Assembly (NCBI RefSeq): GCF_014489415.1
Contig: NZ_CP060822.1
Location: 3,333,501-3,397,500 of the forward strand
From: Cylindrospermopsis curvispora GIHE-G1
GTDB taxonomy: Bacteria > Cyanobacteriota > Cyanobacteriia > Cyanobacteriales > Nostocaceae
DNA length: 64,000 bases
Direction of reading: 5' to 3'
Shown: one piece after another, positions 36,478 to 45,733 of the stretch
Layout of the letters: every line of letters starts with the position of its first letter
Position numbering within the stretch: the stretch's first letter is position 1
Made by a program: the position numbers and the translations under genes
The notes under the pieces: generated by a model
The model's input: only the letters and a program-made list of their open reading frames with translations
Database searches by the model: none
Told to the model about the DNA's origin: nothing

Positions 36478-36816
36478 ATGAGTCAGAAAGATGGGTTTGG
36501 CAGTGGTTTTCTACTGGGGACAATTGTTGGAGGTGTGGTGGGTGGCATTTTGGGTACTGTATTAGCATCGAGAAGGGAAACAGTAGAGACGGAGGATGGA
36601 GGTAACACGGATGATTTAGAAGTAGGTAAAAGTGGGACGAGAAGAAAACAGATGAAATCAGCAATTAGTCAAGATCTAGCCATGGAAACAGCAAGGCGGT
36701 CTCTAGAAGACAAAATTGCCCAGCTCAATGCTACAATTGATGATGTGCGAGAACAATTAAACAGTGTTAATAGTAGTTCCCCTACTTCTTCTCAATCCTC
36801 GTTCATTCAGGAATAA
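36478..36816 (+). CDS. YtxH-like small membrane-anchored protein
   Basis: 112 residues. A Gly-rich N-terminal membrane segment (GSGFLLGTIVGGVVGGILGTVLA, about residues 8-30) resembles YtxH/gas-vesicle-like proteins. A basic linker and an alpha-helical coiled-coil tail (MAMETARRSLEDKIAQLN-like) follow. Conserved in cyanobacteria, function unknown. It follows upp closely and precedes yggT, so the three may be co-transcribed. Confidence 0.75.
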   Translation: MSQKDGFGSGFLLGTIVGGVVGGILGTVLASRRETVETEDGGNTDDLEVGKSGTRRKQMKSAISQDLAMETARRSLEDKIAQLNATIDDVREQLNSVNSSSPTSSQSSFIQE

Positions 36817-36844
36817 TCACTTAAGGTAGAAAACTCCGCTAACT

Positions 36845-37123
36845 ATGTATTTACTTTTCCAAACTTTAGCCTCCTTTGTGGAAATTTATAGCTACGTGCT
36901 AATTGTCAGGGTTCTGCTAACCTGGTTCCCACAAATTAACTGGTACAATCAGCCATTTGCTGCACTAAGTCAGGTTAGTGACCCCTATCTCAACCTATTC
37001 CGGAACATCATTCCTTCCCTGGGAGGTATTGATATTTCACCTATTTTGGCCTTCTTGGTACTCAATATAGTGTCTAGTTTATTGGAGAACCTTAGTCGTG
37101 CAACTTCTTTAGGGGGATTTTAG
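36845..37123 (+). CDS. YggT family membrane protein
   Basis: 92 residues with two membrane helices (about residues 8-25 and 65-85). It carries the YggT pattern VRVLLTWFPQINWYNQPF...DPYLNLFRNIIPSLGGIDISPILAF. In cyanobacteria and plastids, YggT-family proteins (Ycf19-like, CCB3-like) are linked with thylakoid and nucleoid organisation or cytochrome assembly. The exact role of this copy is not determined. It starts 28 bases after the YtxH-like gene. Confidence 0.88.
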   Translation: MYLLFQTLASFVEIYSYVLIVRVLLTWFPQINWYNQPFAALSQVSDPYLNLFRNIIPSLGGIDISPILAFLVLNIVSSLLENLSRATSLGGF

Positions 37124-37171
37124 CCCAATATTGTCTGTAGTAGGTAATGCCAAACTTACACAGGCATAGAT

Positions 37172-37609
37172 CTATTTTCGGATCATAGTGCTAAATCCTG
37201 ATGCTTTAAACTGTTTCAACTTGAGTGGAGTTGGTTGATTAGCTGGTACGGAAATTCTTAACTCAAAATTACTGATACCGGGTGGTACTTGGGCAATTGA
37301 CCCCAAGCGGGAGCGGTTTTGTAAGATGGGATCATTGTTCGCATCGTAGATTCTACCATATACGTCAGCATCATAAACAGTTTTGTAAGTGCCATTTTGT
37401 GCCTTACCTGTGATGATAAAACAGTTAGCGAATCTGGAACTACCACTAACCACAGCACCTTGAGCTAGGTCTGAAGGACAATCTTGATAGGATAAATCGA
37501 ACAGTTTAATACTAGTTAATGCTAAAGCTGATGGAGTAATTATCAATCCAAGAAAACTAGTTAAACAAACAAAAAAGACTAGGATAACTGATCTTAAACG
37601 CATAAACAC
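37172..37609 (-). CDS. Conserved cyanobacterial exported protein
   Basis: 145 residues with an N-terminal signal peptide (SVILVFFVCLTSFLGLIITPSA) and cleavage probably at ALA. The mature part contains two cysteines (YQDCPS and ANCFIITG) and a YDADVYGRIYDANNDPIL stretch. No domain was recognised. It is convergent with yggT and lies next to an SLH-protein gene on the same strand. A MITE-like element at 37630 lies just upstream of its ATG and may carry its promoter region. Confidence 0.7.
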   Translation of the reverse strand: MFMRLRSVILVFFVCLTSFLGLIITPSALALTSIKLFDLSYQDCPSDLAQGAVVSGSSRFANCFIITGKAQNGTYKTVYDADVYGRIYDANNDPILQNRSRLGSIAQVPPGISNFELRISVPANQPTPLKLKQFKASGFSTMIRK

Positions 37610-37629
37610 ACCTTGTGTAAATCACCATT

Positions 37630-37689
37630 AAGTAGGGAGGCACAATTATTTGTACGTTCATCTTAGTACTTAATTCCACCCACCCACTT
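37630..37689. repeat. Short MITE-like element (60 bp)
   Basis: It begins AAGTAGGGAGGCACAATTATT and ends TTAATTCCACCCACCCACTT. The two ends are imperfect inverted repeats and match the ends of 39148-39265. The internal hairpin part is deleted here. The terminal ACTTA overlaps the stop codon of the SLH gene. Confidence 0.8.
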
Positions 37690-39091
37690 ACTCACTCTTT
37701 AACTTTAGTGCTTCCGTGGTTGACACTCCCTCACCTTGAGAACCAAAATAGGATATGGTCAGAGCAGCTTCACCTCTGGTCACAGCTTTTTTAGGCTGAA
37801 ATAGGGTTGTATATCCAAAAACCCTTCTAATATTTGATTGTTCCCCATTTTGAAAGTCAGCTAGGACTGCTCTAAGAGCTTTTGGGTCAATCTTTGCTGT
37901 ATCCTGAAAGCCCCAGGTTTGCTTGACCGCTTCCGTACTAGCATTGGGGAGAGATTGACGAGTGTCTAAGGGAACTTTCCACATTAGGAGGTTTTCCCTG
38001 GTTAGAGGTGCATCGGGACGAAACAAGAGTTCCGTTGCATCTCCTGAGAGAGGACTGGCAATTAGTCCAGCTTCTGCTAAACCCTGAATAAAGGGAAAAT
38101 CAACATCAGTGGGTGGAACATCTTTAAAGATGGGTTGGGAACCTGGGGATGGTAAACGGATTTTTTTAGCCTGCTTATTAGCATAGATCACATTGTTACC
38201 AGTTAGTAACCATCTAGCAAACTCTCGACGTGTAATTATTTTGTTGGGTTCCAGTTTTTGTGGTTGCCCAGAATAGTTTTTAGTCTGTTGATTATTCCCC
38301 AGCACTTTATTATCTATGGACAAAACTCCCAACTTGCCTAAATCCTCAATTGGTTTTCTCCATTCTAATGGTACTTGTGGTAAATCGGTAAATTCCAGAG
38401 GATGGAAATTTTGATTGTAGTCAATTTGCGCTGTAGATTGTTGAGTGGTGTTGGTTGAATCAGTTATGGTCGGGGATGGCTCAGGTTGAGACGTTATAGT
38501 GGCTCCTAAATCACTGTTGTTTAAGTTGTTATTCAACTGATATTCAATTGTTAATTCAGTGGAGCTTCCAGGTTGATTTGCACTGGTACTAGTGACCGTT
38601 GTAGGTTTAACAGTCACCTTTAATAATAGATCGGTTTTCCGAGCTTCAAAAATACCATCTCCATCACTTCCTGGCTTTTGTAAAATTTGCCAGTTCTCTG
38701 TTTGCAGTTTGCTAGCATAGAAACTGGCAATCATATTACTGGGATCAGAGCTTTCCCAGCGAGTTATAGTCAATTTTTGAGTTTGATCTGGCAAGTTAGC
38801 TAAATTTGTTGAGTCTTGTGACTTATTTTGTGCCAGTTCAACTTCTATTAACTTAGCATTAGAATATAAGGGAATTACTTTAGGAAAATCACTAGGTAAA
38901 CCAACTACAGGTGTCGGGGATGTTTGTTGCTGCTGAGGAACACCAAAAAGTCCCGATCTCTCCTGTAGTCGGGAGTCCCCAGCCAAATTACGTTCCCAGT
39001 TTTTAGCACCGGGTGCGTTAGCACAGGCTGTTAAGGTAAACAGCGAAACAGCTATACTAATAAAAGTAGTAGAAAGTTTATAAATAACCAC
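37688..39091 (-). CDS. SLH-domain lipoprotein-like protein
   Basis: 467 residues. An N-terminal signal with lipobox-like LFTLTAC (Cys at about residue 23) is followed by a Gln/Thr-rich low-complexity linker. S-layer homology modules lie at about residues 225-460 (ITRREFARWLLTGNN, PIFKDVPPTDVDFPFIQGL, LTRENLLMWKV, AVTRGEAALTISYFG). SLH domains bind secondary cell-wall polymers, so the protein probably links the outer envelope to peptidoglycan. The stop TAA (37690-37688) lies inside the end of the MITE-like element. Confidence 0.85.
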   Translation of the reverse strand: MVIYKLSTTFISIAVSLFTLTACANAPGAKNWERNLAGDSRLQERSGLFGVPQQQQTSPTPVVGLPSDFPKVIPLYSNAKLIEVELAQNKSQDSTNLANLPDQTQKLTITRWESSDPSNMIASFYASKLQTENWQILQKPGSDGDGIFEARKTDLLLKVTVKPTTVTSTSANQPGSSTELTIEYQLNNNLNNSDLGATITSQPEPSPTITDSTNTTQQSTAQIDYNQNFHPLEFTDLPQVPLEWRKPIEDLGKLGVLSIDNKVLGNNQQTKNYSGQPQKLEPNKIITRREFARWLLTGNNVIYANKQAKKIRLPSPGSQPIFKDVPPTDVDFPFIQGLAEAGLIASPLSGDATELLFRPDAPLTRENLLMWKVPLDTRQSLPNASTEAVKQTWGFQDTAKIDPKALRAVLADFQNGEQSNIRRVFGYTTLFQPKKAVTRGEAALTISYFGSQGEGVSTTEALKLKSE

Positions 39092-39147
39092 AGAAAATCA
39101 CAAGTATGTTTAATATCAACTACTAGACTAGCATTCCTTAACCTCTC

Positions 39148-39265
39148 AAGTGGGTGGGTGGAATTAAATATAAGATGAACGTAGGTTGGGTTCAAGTATG
39201 AAACCCAACGCCCGCATGGGTTTAGTTCCTCAACCCATCCTACAAATAATTGTGCCTCCCTACTT
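39148..39265. repeat. Full-length MITE-like element (118 bp)
   Basis: It starts AAGTGGGTGGGTGGAATTAA and ends AATTGTGCCTCCCTACTT, imperfect terminal inverted repeats. The interior holds a GTTGGGTTCAAGTATGAAACCCAAC-like hairpin (stem of 7-8 bases) and an ATGGGTTTAG...AACCCAT hairpin. It lies between divergent genes (SLH protein and sasA). No target-site duplication is obvious, and no transposase is in the window. Confidence 0.8.
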
Positions 39266-39462
39266 ACTCACACTGGGAAATTCCTAACTCTTTACAACCT
39301 GTCCCCAACCATAAGTTTTAACTTATGGAATTTATGGACATCTAGAGTGCTAAACTAGAGATGAACAAACTAGTCGAACTTAAACAATTCTGCCCAAGTA
39401 ACTCAGTATTTTACTATTTCTCAGGCGTTGCCAGGTTGTTGCCAGTGCTGAAACAAGATTAC

Positions 39463-40650
39463 ATGGAAGTTTCCCAGGATCAGCCTATTCATTTTGAGGC
39501 TCCACTCCAACTGTTGCTCTTTGTTGATGGAAGACCCAAGTCTCGCCAACAAGTGCAACGAATATGCGCATACCTACAAGATCTCGAAGTAGACTATAGT
39601 TTTGATCTGCAAATCATTGATGTCGGACAGGAACCCTATTTAGCAGAACATTTCAGACTGGTTGCAACACCAGCTTTAGTCAAAATCCATCCAGAACCGC
39701 AACAAACTTTGGCTGGAAGTAATATCATTGCCCAATTACAAAATTGGTGGCCACGGTGGCAAACTGCCATAGATACATCCCTAGCTTTACAGAAAGACCT
39801 ACACGAACTTCCAGAACCAGATATTTCTATGATTCATCCCCCATCTACTATACATTCTGTGGCCCTTTCTGCTGAGCTAATTAAGTTGTCAGACCAGATT
39901 TTTTACCTCAACCAGGAAAAAGCAAAACTTCAAGAACAGTTACAATTTAAGGAGCGTATCATAGCCATGCTAGCTCATGACCTTCGTAACCCTTTGACTG
40001 CTGCTGCCATAGCTATAGATACTCTTCAATCTAACTATAATCCAGATTTGGGTCAGTTTCAACGCCTAAAACCAAACATGACGGAAAATTTACTCAAACA
40101 GGCCCGTCATCAAACCCGGATTATTGATAGGATGATAGCCGATCTGTTGGAAATTGGACGCGAAAACGATAACGATTTTAACATAGCACCACAAAGGTTG
40201 GAATTGGGCAAACTCAGTTTTGAGGTACTAGAAGAATTACGAGATCGTTATGTTGGTAAGTCTCAAACAGTAGAGACCGATCTTCCGTGTGATCTGCCTT
40301 GTGTGTATGCAGACCCAGAAAGAATTCGTCAAGTTTTGATTAATCTCTTAGACAATGCCATTAAGTATACACCCAAAGAAGGGAAAATTAGTTTAGCAGG
40401 ACTGCATCGGACAACACAAAAGGTACAATTTAGTATTGGTGATACGGGTCCTGGTATTCCCCATGAAAACCGAGATCACATTTTTGAAAATCATTTCCGT
40501 CTGGAACGAGATCAAGCAGCGGATGGTTATGGCATTGGTTTATCCCTATGTCAACGTATTATCCGCGCCCACTATGGTCAGATTTGGGTAGATTCTACCC
40601 CTAATGGTGGTGCTTGGTTTCATTTCACTTTACCAGTATATCCATCTTAA
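39463..40650 (+). CDS. sasA: Circadian clock-output histidine kinase SasA
   Basis: Receives the KaiC signal and phosphorylates RpaA. The N-terminal KaiB-like thioredoxin domain is visible as [18 protein letters not shown]...[18 protein letters not shown]. The kinase H-box [20 protein letters not shown] lies around residue 170. It is followed by the N-box [19 protein letters not shown] and [12 protein letters not shown]. The ATG of [11 protein letters not shown] matches the usual SasA start (395 residues here). An in-frame ATG at 39361 would add 34 residues not expected for the family. No membrane segment, so a soluble kinase, as expected. Confidence 0.93.
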   Translation: MEVSQDQPIHFEAPLQLLLFVDGRPKSRQQVQRICAYLQDLEVDYSFDLQIIDVGQEPYLAEHFRLVATPALVKIHPEPQQTLAGSNIIAQLQNWWPRWQTAIDTSLALQKDLHELPEPDISMIHPPSTIHSVALSAELIKLSDQIFYLNQEKAKLQEQLQFKERIIAMLAHDLRNPLTAAAIAIDTLQSNYNPDLGQFQRLKPNMTENLLKQARHQTRIIDRMIADLLEIGRENDNDFNIAPQRLELGKLSFEVLEELRDRYVGKSQTVETDLPCDLPCVYADPERIRQVLINLLDNAIKYTPKEGKISLAGLHRTTQKVQFSIGDTGPGIPHENRDHIFENHFRLERDQAADGYGIGLSLCQRIIRAHYGQIWVDSTPNGGAWFHFTLPVYPS

Positions 40651-40687
40651 TTCAGCTATTCTCAATCTTTCTAATCATTTCTTAACT

Positions 40688-40948
40688 ATGCCACACCCAT
40701 TAATGTATGAAGAGGAAAATTTTGTTGTTCTGGAAACTAACCAAGAAGAACAGTTTTTGACCAAGCTAGAATTGTTAGAAAAGTTGCAAAATACTTTAAG
40801 TCAAATGCCTATAGAACATATACCTTTAGATGTGAGAAAAATTGGATCCTTGGTAGAACAGGTGAACCATTTGATTGATACCACCTGCGAATTAGATTTG
40901 GGACCAGGGCGATATTTACAATGGTATGCTGTCAGATTAGAAAAGTAA
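40688..40948 (+). CDS. Crr7-like (DUF3571) protein, NDH-1 complex related
   Basis: 86 residues. The N-terminus MPHPLMYEEENFVVLETNQ and the C-terminal DLGPGRYLQWYAVRLEK are strongly conserved features of the chlororespiratory reduction 7 family, which is required for the chloroplast NDH complex. The cyanobacterial role is less clear. The start at the ATG following TTCTTAACT is preferred over longer in-frame starts that run back into sasA. It lies 37 bases after sasA on the same strand. Confidence 0.7.
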   Translation: MPHPLMYEEENFVVLETNQEEQFLTKLELLEKLQNTLSQMPIEHIPLDVRKIGSLVEQVNHLIDTTCELDLGPGRYLQWYAVRLEK

Positions 40949-40966
40949 AAGCGTCTTGATATCAGA

Positions 40967-41521
40967 TTAATTAGAATGGTTTATAGTAATTAATTCCAAT
41001 TCAATTTTATCTTCATTGGGCTGAGTGATTTTTACATGAACATTAGGTGCAAAATACTTAGTCATTTTCTCTTGTTTTTCCAACCATGTATCCAGAGGGA
41101 TCAGGGGAGAGTCAAACTCTAGAATTAGACAATAAGCACCGTCAAGGGAAGTTTCTCGCAGACCAGTGACTACAGGGCGTTCTTCGTCCGTGGGATTTAA
41201 GCCTAGATAGTCAAGGGCCCTATCTAAATGGGCTTGTTGTCCGTAGCAAAATCTTGTAATATCTTTACGGATTTTATTTTGGGTAATAGTAGCTTGCTGC
41301 TTCCTGAGTTCCAATACCGACTCTGTGGTAGGTTCACTAAAGGGTATTGGTTGGAGTTCATTAGCTTTGAGTGCCAAACCACCTAATAACAGGGGAAATC
41401 CATAAAAAAACCCTACCAAATTCAAGGTCGCGTTATCCAACCCATAAGCTATAAAGCCCATAATGGTTAATATACTACCTACAGTTAAACCGAGTGTTCC
41501 CAAAGAGATTTTGCCGAACAT
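40967..41521 (-). CDS. DUF2854 family membrane protein
   Basis: 184 residues. Two N-terminal membrane helices (about residues 8-27 and 35-52) are followed by a soluble domain with RFCYGQQAHLDRALDYLGLNPTDEERP and the late LILEFDSPLIPLDTW. This is the pattern of DUF2854, found in cyanobacteria and plants, function unknown. It is convergent with crr7 and monocistronic. Confidence 0.78.
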   Translation of the reverse strand: MFGKISLGTLGLTVGSILTIMGFIAYGLDNATLNLVGFFYGFPLLLGGLALKANELQPIPFSEPTTESVLELRKQQATITQNKIRKDITRFCYGQQAHLDRALDYLGLNPTDEERPVVTGLRETSLDGAYCLILEFDSPLIPLDTWLEKQEKMTKYFAPNVHVKITQPNEDKIELELITINHSN

Positions 41522-41668
41522 GACTTTAGATGCTGACCATTTATTGATATTGGCAAGTATTCTACACTATCTGGGCACTATCTGGGATTTACCATATCTA
41601 GCTTTTTCAGGAAATCTGTAATAAGCTATAAATTTAACTAGTAGTATTTAAAAATAGGAGGAAAACTT

Positions 41669-41851
41669 ATGGATCTGGAAACAATAAAGCAAAGAATCTC
41701 CCTAGTGCAAACCAAGCGCGAATACCTACTAGGTTTACTCGAACAGCCTAACTTGGGCACTCTTAGGGTTGATGTTAATCAAGCTTTAGAAGAGTTAGAT
41801 GATCTCCTGGATGAGTTTAACCGTACCTTTTTGGATGAAAATACGAATTAA
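41669..41851 (+). CDS. Small conserved cyanobacterial protein
   Basis: 60 residues, acidic and helical (IKQRISLVQTKREYLLGLLE, then LEELDDLLDEFNRTFLDE). A strong AGGAGG ribosome-binding site 8 bases before the ATG supports translation. No domain recognised. It lies alone between two minus-strand genes. Confidence 0.75.
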   Translation: MDLETIKQRISLVQTKREYLLGLLEQPNLGTLRVDVNQALEELDDLLDEFNRTFLDENTN

Positions 41852-41917
41852 ATTACCTACATAACGTAGAAATGGGGATACTATTTTTAGTTTATTTTAG
41901 CTTACTTGAACTTACTC

Positions 41918-44113
41918 TCAATTCTGTATAAGCGGCTTTGGGTAATTGTTTTGGCTCATGGACACAAGAATGGTTTGGGAGTTAGCTTCTGAACTGTTAT
42001 CTTTGGGTGTTCTTTGAATGTAATTGCCATCGGGTTGTAAATCCCAAGCTTGACGATTATCTGCTAACATAATCCCGAGGATTTCTTGTAGATCTTTGGC
42101 AATTTCTTGGTCTCTAATTGGTGTAATAACCTCCACTCTCCGATCTAAATTGCGACGCATCCAGTCCGCACTCCCGATATATATTTCTTCCTGACCATTG
42201 TTGTGGAAGTAAAAAATGCGAGAATGTTCTAGAAATCGGCCAATAATGCTCATGATGCGAATATTATCACTAATGTCTTTCATTCCAGGTCTTAAACAGC
42301 ATATACCTCTAACTATTAAGTCGATTTGCACCCCTGCACGGGAGGCGGTATATAGGGTGGCAATGATTTCAGGATCAACTAGCGCATTCATTTTGGCGAC
42401 GATCCTTCCAGAGAATCCATTTTGTACGTTGGTAATTTCCCTGTGAATTAGTTCTAAAAAGCGGTTGCGCATATTCACCGGAGCAACTAATATCTCTCGA
42501 TAGTTTTTTTGCAGAGAATAACCGGTTAAGAAGTTAAATACATCGGTCAGATCTGCACCCAGTTCTTCCCGACAACTAAACAATCCTAGGTCTGTGTATA
42601 GTCTGGCTGTTTTTGGGTTATAATTACCCGTGCCAATATGGACGTAACGACAGATTTTCTCTTTTTCTCTCCTGACTACTAGCACTATTTTACTATGGGT
42701 TTTCAAACCCGCTAATCCATAAACTACATGAACTCCAACTTTTTCTAATCGTCTGGCCCAGTAGATATTATTTTCTTCATCAAAACGGGCTTTTAACTCC
42801 ACTAGAACTGACACTTGTTTACCATTTTCAGCCGCAGCAATTAAGGCATTTACTATGGGTGAATCCCCAGAAGTACGATACAATGTCATCTTAATCGCTA
42901 ACACTTGAGGATCCCATGCTGCATGGGTAATAAATTGCTCTACTGTACCGGAAAATGATTGATAGGGATGATGGACTAATAAATCTTTTTCTCTAATTAC
43001 AGAAAAGAAATCTTTTCCATCTTCTGTTTCTAAAACATCGGGATCTAAACAGGGTTCTTTTAACCGCTGTAACCGAGAAGGAATGACTGATTGACGTGGA
43101 GGATCTTTCAGTTCTGGCAATGGTAATCCCATAAAATACATTAGATCCCTCAAACCTAGTAAACCATTTACTTGGTAAACATCATTACCAGTCAATTCTA
43201 GGTCTTCTAATAACCGAGAACGTAAATTTTCCGGTGTTTGTGATTGAATTTCTAATCGAACCGGTGTCCCACCCATACGCCTTTTACGTAGTTCTTGTTC
43301 AATGGCTAGTAATAGGTCATCTGCTTCATCTTCTTCTAGTTCTAAGTCCGCATCTCGAGTTATCCGAAAAGGATGGCATTCTTGAATGTTCATCCCCGGA
43401 AATAATTGATCTAAATTATGGGCGATCGCCTGTTCTAAAGGTACACCAATCCAATGAATTGGTCTACCATTATGACTTGCTAGTTCGGAAGGTAAAGGGA
43501 TAAATCTTGGTAGAACTTTCGGTACTTTCACCCGGGCAAAATATTCTTCTTCTGTCTCTGGATTTTTGACCACCACAGCCAAATTCAGGCTGAGATTAGA
43601 AATGTAAGGAAAGGGATGACTGGGATCCACTGCTAAGGGGGTGAGAACGGGAAATATTTGTTCTTTAAAATATTCATCCAGATACAACTTCTGTTGCTGA
43701 TTCATATCTATATATTTGATAATATGAATACCTTGATTGGCTAACAAAGGTTGTAGTATTTCTTCAAACTGTTGGTTCTGTTTTGCCACTAATGGGTTTA
43801 ATTGTAACCTGATATCATCTAGCTGTTGTTGTGGTGTGCGTCCATCAGGAGTGAGAAGGTCTACCTTTGCTTCTACTTGCTGTTTTAGTGCTGCAACACG
43901 CACCATAAAAAACTCATCCAGGTTAGAGCTGAAAATAGCTAGAAATTTGAGTCTCTCTAATAGTGGTGTGCGTTCATCGCATCCTTCATGTAGTACCCTG
44001 CTATTAAACTGTAACCAACTTAACTCTCTATTAATATAATATTCTGGGTCACTTAAATTAATTGGTTCGTCTAAACTGACAACTGGAAGATTGTTTTTTT
44101 TCAGCTTGGCCAT
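41918..44113 (-). CDS. ppk1: Polyphosphate kinase 1
   Basis: 731 residues, the normal length. It transfers the terminal phosphate of ATP onto polyphosphate. The N-terminal NRELSWLQFNSRVLHE motif is typical, as is the FMVRVAALKQQVE helix. The two phospholipase-D-like halves carry the catalytic histidines, in YVHIGTGNYNPKTARLY near residue 490 and FYFHNNGQEEIYIGSADWM near 635. Arg-rich pocket residues (RNLDRRVEV) are present. The gene stands alone and is divergent from the sensor kinase to the right. No Pho box was identified. Confidence 0.96.
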   Translation of the reverse strand: MAKLKKNNLPVVSLDEPINLSDPEYYINRELSWLQFNSRVLHEGCDERTPLLERLKFLAIFSSNLDEFFMVRVAALKQQVEAKVDLLTPDGRTPQQQLDDIRLQLNPLVAKQNQQFEEILQPLLANQGIHIIKYIDMNQQQKLYLDEYFKEQIFPVLTPLAVDPSHPFPYISNLSLNLAVVVKNPETEEEYFARVKVPKVLPRFIPLPSELASHNGRPIHWIGVPLEQAIAHNLDQLFPGMNIQECHPFRITRDADLELEEDEADDLLLAIEQELRKRRMGGTPVRLEIQSQTPENLRSRLLEDLELTGNDVYQVNGLLGLRDLMYFMGLPLPELKDPPRQSVIPSRLQRLKEPCLDPDVLETEDGKDFFSVIREKDLLVHHPYQSFSGTVEQFITHAAWDPQVLAIKMTLYRTSGDSPIVNALIAAAENGKQVSVLVELKARFDEENNIYWARRLEKVGVHVVYGLAGLKTHSKIVLVVRREKEKICRYVHIGTGNYNPKTARLYTDLGLFSCREELGADLTDVFNFLTGYSLQKNYREILVAPVNMRNRFLELIHREITNVQNGFSGRIVAKMNALVDPEIIATLYTASRAGVQIDLIVRGICCLRPGMKDISDNIRIMSIIGRFLEHSRIFYFHNNGQEEIYIGSADWMRRNLDRRVEVITPIRDQEIAKDLQEILGIMLADNRQAWDLQPDGNYIQRTPKDNSSEANSQTILVSMSQNNYPKPLIQN

Positions 44114-44220
44114 AATTATTTATCACCTAGTAGATGTTGCTATTTCCTTGGTAGTTAATTAATCCAATTATAATGTTAAGCTTTGGTTAAGAAAAATTTA
44201 AGAACCCCTAATTATTTGTC

Positions 44221-44265
44221 TAAGTAGATGGGTGGAATTAAATATAAATTGTGCCTCCCTACTTA
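44221..44265. repeat. Minimal MITE-like element (45 bp)
   Basis: TAAGTAGATGGGTGGAATTA at one end and AAATTGTGCCTCCCTACTTA at the other, so almost only the two terminal repeats of the 39148-39265 element remain. It lies upstream of the sensor kinase gene, in the divergent ppk1 promoter region. Confidence 0.75.
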
Positions 44266-44306
44266 GTTAAGAGTCATTGTTAACTGCTTGTCATTATCCA
44301 CTGTAT

Positions 44307-45716
44307 ATGTTTCAAGCTACTCGTCGTCGTCTTGCTCTTTGGTACACCGCTGTCACCGCTATTTTACTACTCTTGTTTGCCACTGGAGTGTATTGGTATG
44401 TCCGCAGCACATTAATCGAGAGAATTGATGATACTTTAAATCATGTGGTAGAGGTAGTAGAGCGTTCTTTAGTAATTCAAGACGTTAACTTGGAACCAAG
44501 TCAACTAAAATTAAGGCATCAAGGAGTTATAACACCTCAACAAGACACAATTAGTGTCAATATAGAAGCGAGCTTTCGCAATAATACGAGTACAAATGAA
44601 GACGATCATATTGATTTAGAATGGTTTACCCCTACCGGTGAGTTAAGGTGGTCGACCTTTTCCGAACCCTTACAAATTCCCATTCGTGGGAACACCAGTG
44701 AAACTGTGCGGGTGATGGGAGGATGGGGTAACTCAGAGCTATTACTGCGACAGGTGACCCATCGAGTGGAAATAGGAAGACATGTTTTAGGCTATTTGAG
44801 GGTCAGTCACCCCTGGTTTGAAGTCACTAAACCAAGTCGAAAGTTGGTTGTAGATCTAGGTTTGGGTATAGGATTAATGGTGATTTCTGTGGGCGCTAGT
44901 GGTTGGTTTTTGTCTGGAAAAGCGATGGAACCTGTGGGTGATTCCTATCAACGGTTGAAACAGTTTACTGCTGATGCTTCCCATGAGTTAAGAAGTCCTA
45001 TAGCTCTGATTCAAACCAATGTCCAAGTTGCATTAGCTGATTTGGAATCGGAAAATTCTTACACTGCTCATGACTGTGAACATAATTATTCCCATTATCG
45101 TCAACAACTGCAGTTAGTTGAAAGATTAACTCAGCGTTTAGGCAGGTTGGTCAACGATTTGTTGTTTCTTGCTAGACAAGATAGTGGTATGAGTCATAAC
45201 TTATTTTCACCCTGTCCCATGGATGCTCTGTTAATGGAAGTGGTGGAAGAACAAGAACTTGTAGCTACAGAAAAACAAGTTTCCCTTAGTTTAATCCTTG
45301 TGGATCCTCCGTTGGAAACTGACCCCATATTACGGGAAAACTGGTTCACTCTCATGGGAAACTGGGATCAACTAGGTAGGTTGTGCACTAATTTGATTAG
45401 TAACGCCCTACAATATACTCCCAGGGAAGGAAAAGTGCAAGTAGAATTGGCACGAGTTTTGACAATGCCTGGTCCTTGCTTACAAATTAAAGTGATTGAT
45501 ACGGGAGTAGGTATTCCTAGGGAATCCTTACCAAAACTATTCGATAGATTTTATCGCGTGGATCCAGCTCGCTCCCAACGAGACGCTACCACCGGATCGG
45601 GTTTAGGTTTAGCTATTGTCCATACCATTGTAGAACAACATCAAGGGGAAATTAAGGTTCACAGTATTCCTGGTCAGGGGACCACTTTTGTTGTTCATTT
45701 ACCTCTGGGTAGTTAA
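44307..45716 (+). CDS. Membrane-bound two-component sensor histidine kinase
   Basis: About 469 residues from the ATG of MFQATRRRLALWYTAV. There are two membrane helices (about 10-32 and 183-205) with a periplasmic sensor region of about 150 residues between. A linker and the H-box FTADASHELRSPIALIQTNV follow (His near residue 230), then the N-box NLISNALQYTP, DTGVGIP, FDRFYRVDPARS and GSGLGLAIVHTI. It resembles the RppB/CopS type of cyanobacterial kinase. The sensed signal is unknown. No response-regulator gene is adjacent, so it is an orphan in this window. Confidence 0.88.
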   Translation: MFQATRRRLALWYTAVTAILLLLFATGVYWYVRSTLIERIDDTLNHVVEVVERSLVIQDVNLEPSQLKLRHQGVITPQQDTISVNIEASFRNNTSTNEDDHIDLEWFTPTGELRWSTFSEPLQIPIRGNTSETVRVMGGWGNSELLLRQVTHRVEIGRHVLGYLRVSHPWFEVTKPSRKLVVDLGLGIGLMVISVGASGWFLSGKAMEPVGDSYQRLKQFTADASHELRSPIALIQTNVQVALADLESENSYTAHDCEHNYSHYRQQLQLVERLTQRLGRLVNDLLFLARQDSGMSHNLFSPCPMDALLMEVVEEQELVATEKQVSLSLILVDPPLETDPILRENWFTLMGNWDQLGRLCTNLISNALQYTPREGKVQVELARVLTMPGPCLQIKVIDTGVGIPRESLPKLFDRFYRVDPARSQRDATTGSGLGLAIVHTIVEQHQGEIKVHSIPGQGTTFVVHLPLGS

Positions 45717-45733
45717 TTTTACTAATTTTTTTA

